From Mucilaginibacter xinganensis (GTDB lineage: Bacteria > Bacteroidota > Bacteroidia > Sphingobacteriales > Sphingobacteriaceae), in assembly GCA_026225055.1 (NCBI GenBank), contig JAMFSA010000233.1, positions 1-61,734 of the forward strand: 61,734 nt of DNA. Direction: 5' to 3'. Below, piece by piece: positions 1-8,095 of this stretch. How positions within the stretch are numbered: the first letter of the stretch is position 1; each line of letters starts with the position of its first letter. Under the pieces are notes generated by a model. It was not told where the DNA came from. It was given only the letters and a program-made list of their open reading frames with translations, and ran no database searches. The position numbers and the translations under genes were made by a program.

Positions 1-2
1 GG

Positions 3-272
3 ATCGCCAGTTTCCAGATCAGCGCGAATGACCTGGCTTTATTGACCGGTTACGAATTGAAGAATTTAGGCACGTTGGCCGATCTCGATGCCTACAACAA
101 ACGCGAACGCGCCGCCCATCCCGAAGGAGAAAACGAACTTTATGCCAAATGGCAGCAAAGCATGTACATGCACAGCATGTTCAGCGCGCATAATGAGGTG
201 CTGGACAATAATCGCTACCCTGATTTAGTTTGGAGCAAACTGGAAGAATATACTAAACTTTCGCAACGATAA
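3..272 (+). CDS. Hypothetical protein, 5'-truncated by the window edge
   Basis: The frame is open from the first bases of the window, so the gene starts outside it; a TTG at 42 is only an internal codon. The visible 89 residues are hydrophilic and helix-like, rich in Tyr, Asn, Glu and Lys, with an HPEGENELYAKW stretch and a C-terminal EEYTKLSQR. No catalytic motif, signal or membrane segment is seen in this part, and I do not recognise the family. The stop is followed 14 bases later by another small gene on the same strand, so the two may be co-transcribed. Confidence 0.5.
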   Translation: MASFQISANDLALLTGYELKNLGTLADLDAYNKRERAAHPEGENELYAKWQQSMYMHSMFSAHNEVLDNNRYPDLVWSKLEEYTKLSQR

Positions 273-286
273 ACAGCAATAAGATT

Positions 287-556
287 ATGAAAACAGCATT
301 GGAACTTATACCGCCACAGGAGACCGGCCGGCAAACTGATTTTACACATGAGCAAAAGTTTGATTCACTTATGGATGCGCACCGTGCCTTCGTGGCTGCG
401 GCAGGCCGCTTACTTTCGGTGAATAATTGCCATGAATATTCCGGTGCTGGATCAGCTAAGTTCACGCTGTGCAATAACCAGGGCGATGAGGTAGAAGTGA
501 TGGCAGAAGAAGGCTTTTTCTTTAGCATCGATCGGCAGAATAATACCTACTGCTGA
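287..556 (+). CDS. Small hypothetical protein, possibly the 5' half of a frameshifted gene
   Basis: 89-residue protein with an ATG start 14 bases after the preceding stop. It is soluble, with no signal peptide or membrane segment, and no recognised family. Directly past its stop the next frame stays open without an ATG and reads LTARPVPAPRKPAAEIAHF, then runs into the 640-828 reading frame. A single gene of about 180 codons with a one-base slip near 545-555 would join the two halves smoothly. I therefore suspect either a frameshifted gene or a sequence error. Function unknown. Confidence 0.45.
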   Translation: MKTALELIPPQETGRQTDFTHEQKFDSLMDAHRAFVAAAGRLLSVNNCHEYSGAGSAKFTLCNNQGDEVEVMAEEGFFFSIDRQNNTYC

Positions 557-639
557 CCGCAAGACCGGTCCCCGCTCCGAGAAAGCCTGCGGCAGAAATC
601 GCCCATTTTTATACGGATAATTCTACCAATACCTTTATC

Positions 640-828
640 GTGCGTCGTGACGGCCTTGTGCTAAGCGCGGGCGTGCATGGACGGAATGAGTGCCCGAATA
701 ATGAAGAGGTCGACCTGCATGACAAAGTGCGCCATACGCTGATCGGCTTGTTGGCGCGGATTGGCATGTCTGGCACGCAATGGCAAAAACTGGTTAATGG
801 TGTAATAGACTATAAAGAAAAACAGTAA
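640..828 (+). CDS. Small hypothetical protein (GTG start) or 3' half of the preceding gene
   Basis: 62 residues if the GTG at 640 is used; there is no ATG in the frame. The frame is open back to a stop at 541, and the residues read from there look coding (proline-rich linker, then IAHFYTDNSTNTFIVRRDG). It may therefore be the C-terminal half of the gene at 287. The C-terminus (TQWQKLVNGVIDYKEKQ) is helical. The stop overlaps the next ATG in a TAATG arrangement, which suggests translational coupling to the small acidic protein downstream. Family unknown. Confidence 0.4.
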   Translation: MRRDGLVLSAGVHGRNECPNNEEVDLHDKVRHTLIGLLARIGMSGTQWQKLVNGVIDYKEKQ

Positions 829-1018
829 TGGGTAAACAACACGATACTTTTCCGGAAGAACAATCAGAAATGCCGGGCAGAAAGAGACACCCGAAATCAA
901 ACAGCCGAATGACCCTAAAGAACCGGAGGTCCCACAGGAAGACCCGCAGGTCGTACCCGATGAATTGCCGCCGGGGGAAAATTCGCCCGGAACTCCAATT
1001 GAACCTGCGGTGATCTGA
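828..1018 (+). pseudogene. Small Pro/Glu-rich acidic protein, apparently frameshifted
   Basis: The ATG at 828 opens a 61-residue frame, but after about residue 15 it becomes an unnatural Arg/Lys/Ser-rich string. From about 875 another frame reads KETPEIKQPNDPKEPEVP and goes on in the same proline- and glutamate-rich style to a stop at 1016-1018. That matches the short acidic Pro-rich proteins common in Sphingobacteriaceae (my recollection of the family style, not a search). The most natural reading is one protein of about 63 residues with a frameshift near 870-880. It overlaps the upstream stop by one base. Confidence 0.4.
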
Positions 1019-1022
1019 CCTA

Positions 1023-1421
1023 TTAAGGTTGTTTAAGTTTAGCTTCCATGCTTTGGGTAGTATGCGGTACAGCCAGCAGGCGTTCTCTTGGAATCAGCGT
1101 TCCGGTCGTGCGGCAAATCCCATAAGTTTTATTCTCGATGCGTGTCAGCGCCGCTTCCAGTTGTTCGATGAACTTTTTTTGCCTGGCGGCCAGCTGGTTA
1201 GTCTGTTCTTTTTCCATCGTAGCTGAACCATCTTCCAGCGTTTTACCTGCGATCGCGGCTTCGTCACCATTGGTATTGGAAGAGTTTAAGGAACCCGCCA
1301 GGTCCTGCAGCTCTTCACGTGCTGCTTTAATTTTCGCATTAATTACGTCCCTGAATTCGACTAATTCGCTATCGGTGTATTTGGTTTTTACTTTTTCTGT
1401 TTGCATGATGTCTTGAAACAT
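1023..1421 (-). CDS. TraR/DksA-family regulator, Bacteroidota type with degenerate zinc finger
   Basis: 132 residues; an internal Met at residue 6 (start 1406) is an equally good start. The N-terminal two thirds is a coiled-coil-like helical hairpin (residues 15-95) as in DksA/TraR proteins that insert into the RNA polymerase secondary channel. The C-terminal part carries the family signature YGICRTTGTLIPRERLLAVP. Only one cysteine remains, so a four-Cys zinc finger cannot form; this is usual for the Bacteroidota branch. It likely modulates transcription initiation in the cytoplasm. It is convergent with the small genes upstream and follows the AraC/SDR pair on the same strand. Confidence 0.75.
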   Translation of the reverse strand: MFQDIMQTEKVKTKYTDSELVEFRDVINAKIKAAREELQDLAGSLNSSNTNGDEAAIAGKTLEDGSATMEKEQTNQLAARQKKFIEQLEAALTRIENKTYGICRTTGTLIPRERLLAVPHTTQSMEAKLKQP

Positions 1422-1465
1422 CCGGCAAGGGATTTGGTTTCGTGAAAACTAAAAAAAGCTCATTT

Positions 1466-2257
1466 TTAATCCAGCACAGCAGTTGGGGCAAACCCAAATC
1501 GCTTTTTAAAAGCAAAAGAAAAATGGGACAGGTCCTCGAAGCCCAGCTCCAGGTATATATCATTGGGCTTTTGATTTTGCTGGCGGATGAGAAAATAAGC
1601 TTCTTCCAATCGCTTGCTGGTCAGCCAATGCCCAGGCGTGTCGTTATAAATCTGCTTGAAATCGCGTTTAAAGGCTGACAAGCTCCGGCCGGTCAAAAAT
1701 GCGAAGCGCTCCAAAGGAACATTAAACCGGAAGTTCCGGCTCATAAAGGCCTCAATATCTATTTTTTGCGGCGCGCCGAAATTGAAAAGCACGGCCGCCA
1801 GGCTGGGGTCGTTTTTGAGCAGGATCAATAGCAGTTCTTCCCGCTTGAGATCTGCAAAAGCCTCCTCAATCTCCGCTTCCCCCTTGTAATAAGGTTCGAG
1901 TGAAAGAATAAAGCGATTTAATAAGTGGTCATCTTGGACAGGCACAATGGCGTCGTACAACCGGGTTAAACTACTATCTGCCGGGTGCCTGGCTAAAAAC
2001 CTTTTCAGAAAAGCTTCATCAAGGACGATAACTATCTTTTTAAAGTCACCGTCCATTTGCTGTTTGGTGTAACGCAGCAAATGGTTCTTGCGCGCGATGC
2101 AGCTATCCCCAGGATGTAAGTGGTAATGCTGATCGCCATTATAAGCCAACATTGAGCCTTTGAGCAGGTACAGAAAGAAATGATCCGAAATGATCTGCTC
2201 TGGGGATATTCCGGGACCTAAATGACAAGATTGCAGGCTGCTGGTGATCATGCGCAA
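1466..2257 (-). CDS. AraC-family transcriptional regulator
   Basis: 263 residues. The N-terminal half is a cupin-like sensor (LHPGDSCIARKNHLLRY region, residues about 35-70). The C-terminal 95 residues hold two helix-turn-helix units, the first with FAFLTGRSLSAFKRDFKQIY and the second with IYLELGFEDLSHFSFAFKKR, ending in the GFAPTAVLD signature. It starts only 6 bases after the stop of the SDR gene, so the two form an operon. Ligand and targets are unknown; regulation of its partner reductase is the natural guess. Confidence 0.85.
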   Translation of the reverse strand: MRMITSSLQSCHLGPGISPEQIISDHFFLYLLKGSMLAYNGDQHYHLHPGDSCIARKNHLLRYTKQQMDGDFKKIVIVLDEAFLKRFLARHPADSSLTRLYDAIVPVQDDHLLNRFILSLEPYYKGEAEIEEAFADLKREELLLILLKNDPSLAAVLFNFGAPQKIDIEAFMSRNFRFNVPLERFAFLTGRSLSAFKRDFKQIYNDTPGHWLTSKRLEEAYFLIRQQNQKPNDIYLELGFEDLSHFSFAFKKRFGFAPTAVLD

Positions 2258-2263
2258 AAATAC

Positions 2264-3232
2264 TTAATTCGACAGACTATCCACACTGGCCAGGATCGCT
2301 TCTTCTTTACTGCGTGGCTGCCAGCCCAAAAGCTGCTGCGCTTTTTGATTGGACATGGCGATATAGAGCGATTCATCCAGTGGCTGCAGGTCAGCGATAT
2401 TGCCGGCAAGGGCCGGCTTTTCTTTCCGGATTAGCTCAGCCACTTCATAAAGGCTCATGATCCCGCTCGCTGTTGCCAAAAAGCGTTCACCTCCTGCCGC
2501 GGGTTGCGTCATCGCTAAAAGATGGATAGCGGCTACATCGCGTACATCCACCACGCCAAAGGTAAAGGGCAGCGTTTCTTGGATATGACCATCCAATAGT
2601 CCTTTTACCAGGCCGATCGAAGTGGAATAGTCTTTTCCTAAAGCCGGGCCAAAAACACCGACCGGGTTGATCACGCTGAGTTCCATGCCACCGCCTTCGC
2701 TGCTGATAAAATCCCAGGCTGCTTTTTCGGCTATAGTTTTGGACTTAATATAAGCACGGTCGGTCAATTCCGGGTCTGTCCAGTCCTTTTCGGTAAAGAT
2801 GTGATCTTTGGGGTTTTTGCTGTAACCGATAGCGGCGAAAGATGAAGTCAGGACGACACGCTTCACGCCGGCATCACGGGCGGCTTTCAACACCCTTAAT
2901 GCGCCATCCCTTGCGGGTACGATTAGTTCGTTCGCATCTGTGGGCTCCCCTGCAGGAAATGGCGAGGCAACATGCAAAACATAGGTACATCCGGTTACGG
3001 CCTTATTCCAGTTAAGATCAGTGGTCAGGTCCGCCTCTACGAACTCCAGCTTGTCAAAAGATTGAATTCCGGCTTCTTTCAGCAAGGCCAAAACTTCATC
3101 TTTTCTGCTCAATGAGCGGAGCGTTGTTTTAACAGTATAGCCCGCTTTCAAAAGCTGCAGGATACAATAAATACCAATAAACCCGCTACCGCCCGTCACT
3201 AATACGGTTTCTTGTTTGGTGCTATTTTTCAT
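2264..3232 (-). CDS. NAD(P)-dependent extended SDR (dihydroflavonol-4-reductase/epimerase-like)
   Basis: 322 residues with a Rossmann fold. The nucleotide-binding motif VTGGSGFIGIYC lies near residue 12, followed by LHVASPFP, and the catalytic Tyr-x-x-x-Lys is in AYIKSKTIAEKAAW (about residue 160). SVINPVGVFGPALG matches the substrate-domain entry of dihydroflavonol reductase/cinnamyl-alcohol-dehydrogenase-like proteins. These reduce carbonyl groups on aldehydes or ketones with NADPH. It is the first gene of a two-gene operon with the AraC regulator. It is transcribed divergently from a broken second AraC gene, the 121-bp gap between them carrying a promoter. Confidence 0.85.
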   Translation of the reverse strand: MKNSTKQETVLVTGGSGFIGIYCILQLLKAGYTVKTTLRSLSRKDEVLALLKEAGIQSFDKLEFVEADLTTDLNWNKAVTGCTYVLHVASPFPAGEPTDANELIVPARDGALRVLKAARDAGVKRVVLTSSFAAIGYSKNPKDHIFTEKDWTDPELTDRAYIKSKTIAEKAAWDFISSEGGGMELSVINPVGVFGPALGKDYSTSIGLVKGLLDGHIQETLPFTFGVVDVRDVAAIHLLAMTQPAAGGERFLATASGIMSLYEVAELIRKEKPALAGNIADLQPLDESLYIAMSNQKAQQLLGWQPRSKEEAILASVDSLSN

Positions 3233-3321
3233 TTTGAATTTCTTTACACAAAGGTGCCGCTTTTTTAACGAGACTGTTTTGTTCAGCGGTTCAATTTTGT
3301 TTTGTTTTAAAGTCCACTCAC

Positions 3322-3349
3322 TTGTTTTAGTTTGAATTCATTAATTTTG
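3322..3349 (+). promoter_or_regulatory. Bacteroidota-type promoter (-33 TTG / -7 TAATTTTG)
   Basis: TTG at 3322-3324 and TAATTTTG at 3342-3349 are separated by 17 bases, fitting the Bacteroidota consensus (TTTG at -33, TAnnTTTG at -7). The -7 box ends only 4 bases before the ATG at 3354. The transcript would then be leaderless, or the true start is the in-frame ATG at 3390. Confidence 0.5.
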
Positions 3350-3353
3350 CGGC

Positions 3354-3785
3354 ATGGCCGTTGTTGTTGCTGAAATTCCCGGAATCAATATGGAGGACCT
3401 GAAACTAAAAGATTTTAAGGTCCATCAACTGGCCGCGGCCGCCGATGTTCCGGTTTCCAAGGGCAGGCGGGATTTTTATAAGATGGGCCTGGTCAATGGT
3501 GATATGACAATCAATTATAATGGCCAGGTTTTAGAAATTAAAGGTAACGTTCTCTTTTTTGTCAATCCCCGTGTAGCTCATTCGCTGATTCACCGTGCGA
3601 AAGACACCACCGGCTTTGCCTGTCTTTTTACCGAGGCTTTTGTTAAGCGTACGGAAATATTGAAAAGCTCCCCGTTATATCAGGTGAGTGACCACCCGGT
3701 GATTCCGCTGAACGCTGACAATCTTTGCTTTAGTCTTTACCGAATTAGCAATAAATCTTCTGGTTACAAAAAGACAGAAAAGTAA
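3354..3785 (+). pseudogene. AraC-family regulator remnant: sensor domain only, HTH lost
   Basis: Residues 13 to about 120 match the N-terminal cupin sensor of AraC regulators: MGLVNGDMTINYNGQVLEI, then LFFVNPRVAHSL and FACLFTEAFVKR. Where the linker and two helix-turn-helix units should follow (after about 3725) the reading frame ends in an unrelated tail, SLYRISNKSSGYKKTEK. No HTH is found in any frame downstream. The tail is the antisense of a coding-like membrane ORF on the other strand, so the gene was probably cut by a rearrangement. Such a fragment cannot bind DNA. It has a good promoter and an intact start. Confidence 0.6.
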
Positions 3786-3845
3786 TATCACCAGAAAGGC
3801 CGAACCTAAAACCCAAAAAGCACCTGTTAGAAAATCTATATGCAT
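3675..3845 (-). CDS. Small membrane protein (56 aa), antisense to the AraC remnant
   Basis: Reading the minus strand from ATG at 3845 gives one strong membrane helix (GAFWVLGSAFLVILLFCLF, residues 8-26). A basic cytoplasmic-looking tail (VTRRFIANSVKTKAKIV) follows, and the frame stops inside the AraC sensor region. It starts 29 bases after the stop of the 213-aa membrane protein upstream, suggesting an operon. The last dozen or so residues lie over sequence that codes for the AraC sensor on the other strand, so the natural C-terminus may be lost. Family unknown. Confidence 0.4.
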   Translation of the reverse strand: MHIDFLTGAFWVLGSAFLVILLFCLFVTRRFIANSVKTKAKIVSVQRNHRVVTHLI

Positions 3846-3874
3846 ATCGACTTTATTTTGGAAAGTTTATCAAA

Positions 3875-4516
3875 TTAATTAAGATTAGTCTTCCCGGTTC
3901 TAATGAACCGATCTGCTTGCCCATACTTATTGGCAAGTGCTGCAAAAACGGGTAAACCGGTAAAAACAAATGCCAGTGTAGGCGGAAAATGAAAATATCC
4001 GGCGACAAAGGTTATAGTGATTATCGTTAGCGTTACAGTAACACAATATTTCAGCGTAAAAATGTCCGTTAAATTATAAAAAACGAAATAAGGAGCTAAT
4101 CCGACTCCGATTGCAAAAGACGGTACCACGAAAATCATAGCCGCGGTTGAGTCAGGCAGGTTGGATGCAGTGCAGGCTGTAATCATTAATGAAATGAACA
4201 TACAAACCAACCCGGCAATTCGTAAACGAATGATCTTACTATTACTCTGAATAAGGTCGATTGCTGGCACGGAAAACCTTTTATAATATTCTCTTAGTGA
4301 ATAAACCATTAAATTATAACCGACTATAAATACCATCAATAAAACTGAAAAGAAATTGATATCAGAATGTTGTAACGATCTGTCGTAAGCTGTTGAAAAA
4401 GCATCCAATTTCTTTTCGCAATTGCTCACCCAAAAACGTATAAACCAAAAAGCTGTACCAAAGCAAATTAGTTCTACCAGTCGCGCTAATATAAAATACC
4501 AATTAATTTTCGTCAT
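3875..4516 (-). CDS. Multi-pass membrane protein of unknown function
   Basis: 213 residues with about six hydrophobic segments, near residues 8-28, 55-75, 95-118, 125-148, 155-175 and 180-195. It has no recognisable transporter or enzyme signature and a basic C-terminus (DRFIRTGKTNLN). It is probably an inner-membrane protein. A small single-helix membrane ORF follows closely on the same strand. I do not recognise the family. Confidence 0.6.
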   Translation of the reverse strand: MTKINWYFILARLVELICFGTAFWFIRFWVSNCEKKLDAFSTAYDRSLQHSDINFFSVLLMVFIVGYNLMVYSLREYYKRFSVPAIDLIQSNSKIIRLRIAGLVCMFISLMITACTASNLPDSTAAMIFVVPSFAIGVGLAPYFVFYNLTDIFTLKYCVTVTLTIITITFVAGYFHFPPTLAFVFTGLPVFAALANKYGQADRFIRTGKTNLN

Positions 4517-4734
4517 TTGAATTATAACTTATAAGGGCTTTAATTGTTCGGAAAATTTCCATCAAACGATTTTGTTAAGGCTTGCCCTTACGGCGATAAT
4601 TAAGTTCGCTTGAGGCGCCCTATGGCGCATACCACACTGTCAAAAAAACCACTAAACAAAAAGGCTCCAAAATTCTTATTAATAAACACCATTTGTCTCA
4701 AAGCCCTTTGGTTAAACTTAAAGCCTTTGTATAT

Positions 4735-5397
4735 ATGAAATACCTGCTATTGATTGCCGCATTTTTAATTACTCAACAAAGCGCTGCGCAAAACAGGATA
4801 GATTTAGCTGCACTGACCTATAACGAAGACGTGATGGTATTGCTAAAAGGCAGCCAGAAAATTGCCGATACATCGCTCAACAAAAAACTATCAACCCAAT
4901 TCGTTACCGTCCGCAGAGTCACCCCTGAAACTGACAATATATTAACTACTCTGCCCGATTACCGCACTTATGCCATCCGGTTTTTTAAATATGGAGATTT
5001 TGAATTTTCAAACGAAAATTTAGAAAATGACTACCTGATGGGCTCCGTATGCGCTATAGTTAACTCACTAAAAGATAACAAACTCGTGGGTATTATTATT
5101 CAGCTGCGAAACGCGGCTGACGCGCATAAATTAGATGATTATATTAAAAAGCTGTATGGTAAACCGCTTGTAATGGCGCCTGAGCCAAGGCCCCGTAAAA
5201 ATGGTGTGGTAATGGGTAGCGCCGGTTTTTTTTGGAAAGATATAAAACCGGGACTTTCACTGGTGATGAAGAATGAATACACCACCCTTAATGGCAAGCA
5301 GGCATTTGAAACCCAAATCTACATTGTTAAAAATAATGTAAAATCGATTGATAAAAGTCAAACCCTACTTAACCGAATATTGGACTTTAGTAAATAA
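4735..5397 (+). CDS. Secreted hypothetical protein
   Basis: The start is set at the ATG at 4735 because it gives a clean signal peptide, MKYLLLIAAFLITQQSAAQ, with a SAAQ cleavage site; a TTG 14 codons upstream would spoil it. The mature part is about 200 residues of mixed alpha/beta character, with no catalytic motif I recognise. It is probably periplasmic or surface-exposed. The WG-repeat protein gene starts 30 bases downstream on the same strand, so the two are likely co-transcribed and end at the terminator at about 6256. Confidence 0.6.
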   Translation: MKYLLLIAAFLITQQSAAQNRIDLAALTYNEDVMVLLKGSQKIADTSLNKKLSTQFVTVRRVTPETDNILTTLPDYRTYAIRFFKYGDFEFSNENLENDYLMGSVCAIVNSLKDNKLVGIIIQLRNAADAHKLDDYIKKLYGKPLVMAPEPRPRKNGVVMGSAGFFWKDIKPGLSLVMKNEYTTLNGKQAFETQIYIVKNNVKSIDKSQTLLNRILDFSK

Positions 5398-5427
5398 TCA
5401 TATACGATAACCAATTTATAATTCTCT

Positions 5428-6183
5428 ATGAAAAAACTTATTTACATTTTACTCGCTATTATCGTTTTTGTGCTTGCGGTTCGTTTTATCATTGGCCCGC
5501 CCAAACAGATACGGATTGTGCTGGATGAAGTATTTGGCACATCGTTTTCAAAACATACCCAAGATGAGGTTGTAGTAGCACCCGACTGGGAGCGCGGAAA
5601 AATAATAGCCGGTCGCTACAACGCGATAGACTCAACTTATATTCCTAGCGATAGTATGCATCTTTCAAATAGTGAGAAGTTTGACGGCAAGTATAGCTAT
5701 TTTCATACAGTAGGCGGAGCAGAAAATTTTGGCCTGATAGACAAAACCGGAAAGATAATTTTAGAGCCCATATATGCCGGTATAAGTTTACCCGTGGTAA
5801 GCGGAATGGTCAAAGTAAATAATCAACAGCAAAAATATGGCTGGGTTAATCTGGAAGGAAAACAAATTTGCGATCAGAAATATGACGATTTGTGGAACTT
5901 TAGCGAAGGCATTTCAAAGGTAGAGCTCAATAATAAATTCGGATTCATCGATACCAATGGCAACGAACTCACACCCGTGCAATACTTTGCCGCGATGGAT
6001 TTTAAGGAAGGAGTAGCCGCAGTTTGTATAGAACCGCAAAAATGGGGCTGTATCGATAAAACCGGTAAAATCGTAGTACCGCTTCTGTACAGTTCCGATC
6101 CGAAATTTGTGAATGGCGTGGCCAATGTTCAAATTGATGGGAAGGATTATAAAATAAACCGCCAAGGCAAAAGGCTACAGTAA
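5428..6183 (+). CDS. WG-repeat-containing membrane-anchored protein
   Basis: 251 residues. An N-terminal membrane anchor or uncleaved signal spans residues 4-22. From about residue 95 there are at least four WG-type repeats, each a beta-hairpin with the pattern (F/W)G-x-I/V-(D/N)-x-x-G-(K/N): FGLIDKTGKIILEP, YGWVNLEGKQICDQ, FGFIDTNGNELTPV and WGCIDKTGKIVVP. WG repeats usually mediate protein binding and have no catalytic role. It is second in a pair with a secreted hypothetical protein and is followed by an intrinsic terminator. Confidence 0.75.
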   Translation: MKKLIYILLAIIVFVLAVRFIIGPPKQIRIVLDEVFGTSFSKHTQDEVVVAPDWERGKIIAGRYNAIDSTYIPSDSMHLSNSEKFDGKYSYFHTVGGAENFGLIDKTGKIILEPIYAGISLPVVSGMVKVNNQQQKYGWVNLEGKQICDQKYDDLWNFSEGISKVELNNKFGFIDTNGNELTPVQYFAAMDFKEGVAAVCIEPQKWGCIDKTGKIVVPLLYSSDPKFVNGVANVQIDGKDYKINRQGKRLQ

Positions 6184-6255
6184 TGAATTTACCTGCGGAT
6201 TTACATCAAAAATAATATAAGTTGCCCGTATAAGTACAGGGCCTTCAATACATTT

Positions 6256-6286
6256 AAAAGGGAGCATCTTACGCTCCCCTTTTTTA
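6256..6286 (+). terminator. Intrinsic terminator after the WG-repeat gene
   Basis: A GGGAGC / GCTCCC stem with a short loop is followed by a run of six T, 75 bases past the stop of the WG-repeat gene. Confidence 0.75.
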
Positions 6287-6675
6287 TTTCTAATCTGTTA
6301 TCATTGGCGCTGATAAATCCACCCATATTGAAAAACTGGCTTACGACCTGATCATAGTCGATACACAGCCATATTTGTGCCGGAAGGTTAAAGCAGCAGA
6401 TAAGCAAGTTTCAAAAACTTTTCACGGGATCACTGTTTTACCAGATTGATGTACTTCTGTCCGCAGCTGGCGATTAAGCCTGATCCCGCTTCATATATAT
6501 GGTCAGACCGTGGTTTCCTTACCGCAATCGCTGCAACATTTATACACATCAGGACAACCTGGTTACAGAAACGATTTCAAACGCCTTCATAGAGCTTCTA
6601 AAAGATCGGGCGACACGATTGTTTAAAACAGCCATGCTTTACTATTGTTATAATTCTTAACCAATTCCCGATAGC
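6287..6675. other. Intergenic stretch without a convincing gene
   Basis: No intact ORF has a credible start. A plus-strand frame open from 6294 to about 6447 reads HIEKLAYDLIIVDTQPY without any ATG. A later frame reads LVTETISNAFIELLKD before 6660. Both look like coding remnants, but I cannot assign them to a family. Confidence 0.3.
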
Positions 6676-7083
6676 GTGAAAATATTACGATATTTTTTGT
6701 TGTGGATGCTTGTCTTGAATACCCCCTTGTTCATCTATGCTCAAGGAGTTCCGAAAGCGTTTGAGGCTTATAATTATGCAGGAGCCGTAGATGGCAGATT
6801 GGTCAGGTTTAACCTGGCTGATGGCTATATCGGGGCGAGTTATATACAACTGTTCTTGACAGGAGGAAAGAAACCGTTAAAATTTGAACCGGATGCAGGG
6901 ACACCAAATGAAAACAATCAATTGAAATTTGTTCCTTTTCCCGAAAGCAGATCAGGTTATTTTTTACTGCATAATATGCAGGCGGTATATGATAATATAC
7001 CGTCTCGTATCACTGGGTATTATTTCTTGAATAATAAAAAGACCCGGGTCAGACTTGTGTTAATTGTATCACATAAGCATTAA
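6676..7083 (+). CDS. Secreted hypothetical protein
   Basis: 135 residues from a GTG start. The N-terminus, ILRYFLLWMLVLNTPLFIYA, is a signal peptide, probably cleaved at IYAQG. The mature domain of about 112 residues is beta-rich (LVRFNLADGYIGASYIQLFL, GYFLLHNMQAVYDN) and ends in a basic strand. No known motif. A -7 box lies just past its stop, so the next small reading frame has its own promoter. Confidence 0.5.
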   Translation: MKILRYFLLWMLVLNTPLFIYAQGVPKAFEAYNYAGAVDGRLVRFNLADGYIGASYIQLFLTGGKKPLKFEPDAGTPNENNQLKFVPFPESRSGYFLLHNMQAVYDNIPSRITGYYFLNNKKTRVRLVLIVSHKH

Positions 7084-7085
7084 CT

Positions 7086-7093
7086 TAATTTTG
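7086..7093 (+). promoter_or_regulatory. -7 promoter box TAATTTTG
   Basis: It matches the Bacteroidota -7 consensus TAnnTTTG exactly and lies 20 bases before the ATG at 7113. No clear -33 TTTG was assigned. Confidence 0.35.
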
Positions 7094-7112
7094 CATACCC
7101 TTAAGCAATCAT

Positions 7113-7310
7113 ATGACAGAAATAGAAAATTATGTTGATTAGAAAAGAAAATCCAACCGATTAGGTTTCATGGAGGACTTCCGGTACAAAACCACCAAAG
7201 AGATCGTATCAGCCAACGATAAAGCCGACATTATGGATACTACGATTATTATCCAGCCTTATTGGGACACCAATGGTTCCCTCATACTCACTTCAGTTTT
7301 ATTAGGATAA
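7113..7310 (+). pseudogene. Small ORF interrupted by an in-frame TAG
   Basis: From ATG at 7113 the frame reads nine codons, a TAG at 7140-7142, then 55 coding-like codons (FRYKTTKEIVSANDKADIM, then TTIIIQPYWDTNGSL) to a TAA at 7308. Both sides of the TAG are in one frame. This suggests a small gene or N-terminal remnant inactivated by a point mutation, or translation from the internal ATG at 7170. Family unknown. Confidence 0.3.
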
Positions 7311-7378
7311 TAACCAGCAAGAGTGTTACCGATGGCGGTGGGATTAACAGCGTGTGTTCGCAAGCCTCTTGCGCGAAA

Positions 7379-7573
7379 TCAATCCGTTGCGCCCATAACC
7401 GCCCCCTCAAATGCAAATATAGCGAAGAAAAGAGGAATGCCCATGAAGATAGCCCAAATGTAATGGATGGGAAGGTCAGGGCATTCTCCCGTGCAAAATA
7501 AAACACCTATATAGCCAGTATAAAATAAAGCAGCTATTGCCGCAAAGGCCATTGTTATCGTAAAGCTTTCCAT
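7379..7573 (-). CDS. Small membrane protein with two predicted helices
   Basis: 64 residues with two hydrophobic segments: about 6-27 (ITMAFAAIAALFYTGYIGVL) and 38-60 (HYIWAIFMGIPLFFAIFAF), joined by a short loop with GECPD. No family recognised. It lies downstream of the beta-helix remnant on the same strand. Hydropathy supports a real gene, although the length is marginal. Confidence 0.4.
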   Translation of the reverse strand: MESFTITMAFAAIAALFYTGYIGVLFCTGECPDLPIHYIWAIFMGIPLFFAIFAFEGAVMGATD

Positions 7574-7639
7574 TACTAATTAGAAGCGCCCTTTTTGCCT
7601 GCAAATTCGACTACGAACGTACGGTTATCCCGGTGCGTA

Positions 7640-8095
7640 TTATAGGTGCTTTTGAATGTGATTTATTACAAATCCAAATCCTCTGTTTGGCGGACTGGAC
7701 AGGCTGTTGTTACTGATATTGTGGAGTTTGATGCCTTGTTTGTCCGGAACTGCAACAGAACTTTCTATCCTGATTTCATTATTTAATACATCATAAATGC
7801 CGAAGGCATATGCATCGTGGTTATTAACCGCATTAGCAACCTTGTAGGCCGCGTAGCCCGCACGGGTACCACTTTCGCTCACGTAAGCATCCTGAACAGG
7901 GGCATCATAAGGACTTTCGCACTGAAAAAAATAAGTTTTACCATATTCGCCAGTCCAATACACTTGGTATTGCTGAAAATGCTCAAAAAACATCCCATAC
8001 ATCGTTACGTAATCGCCATTAACAACCAACCCGTTCTTTATCTCATGCTTTCTGGTTTGCCCCACTGGTTGCATAACCATCATTTGCCCGGCCAT
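7640..8095 (-). pseudogene. C-terminal remnant of a secreted pectate-lyase-fold (beta-helix) protein
   Basis: 151 residues starting inside the 3' end of the GH43-like gene (16-bp overlap), with no signal peptide. The motifs MYGMFFEHFQQYQVYWTG, KTYFFQCESPYDAPVQDA, YAAYKVANAV and NRGFGFVINHI match, as I recall, the C-terminal third of about 600-residue secreted beta-helix proteins often annotated as adenylyl cyclase or coagulation factor 5/8-type. The first 400 or so residues are missing, so this is most likely a deletion remnant left behind the GH43-like gene. The family assignment is from memory and should be tested by a profile search. Confidence 0.5.

Noticed and set aside
1369..1563. 64-codon minus-strand ORF between the DksA-like and AraC genes
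   Set aside because: It overlaps the ends of two confident genes and has no plausible product.
7262..7501. 79-codon plus-strand ORF
   Set aside because: It is antisense to the better supported small membrane protein at 7379-7573 and has a Cys/Arg/His-rich, non-coding look.
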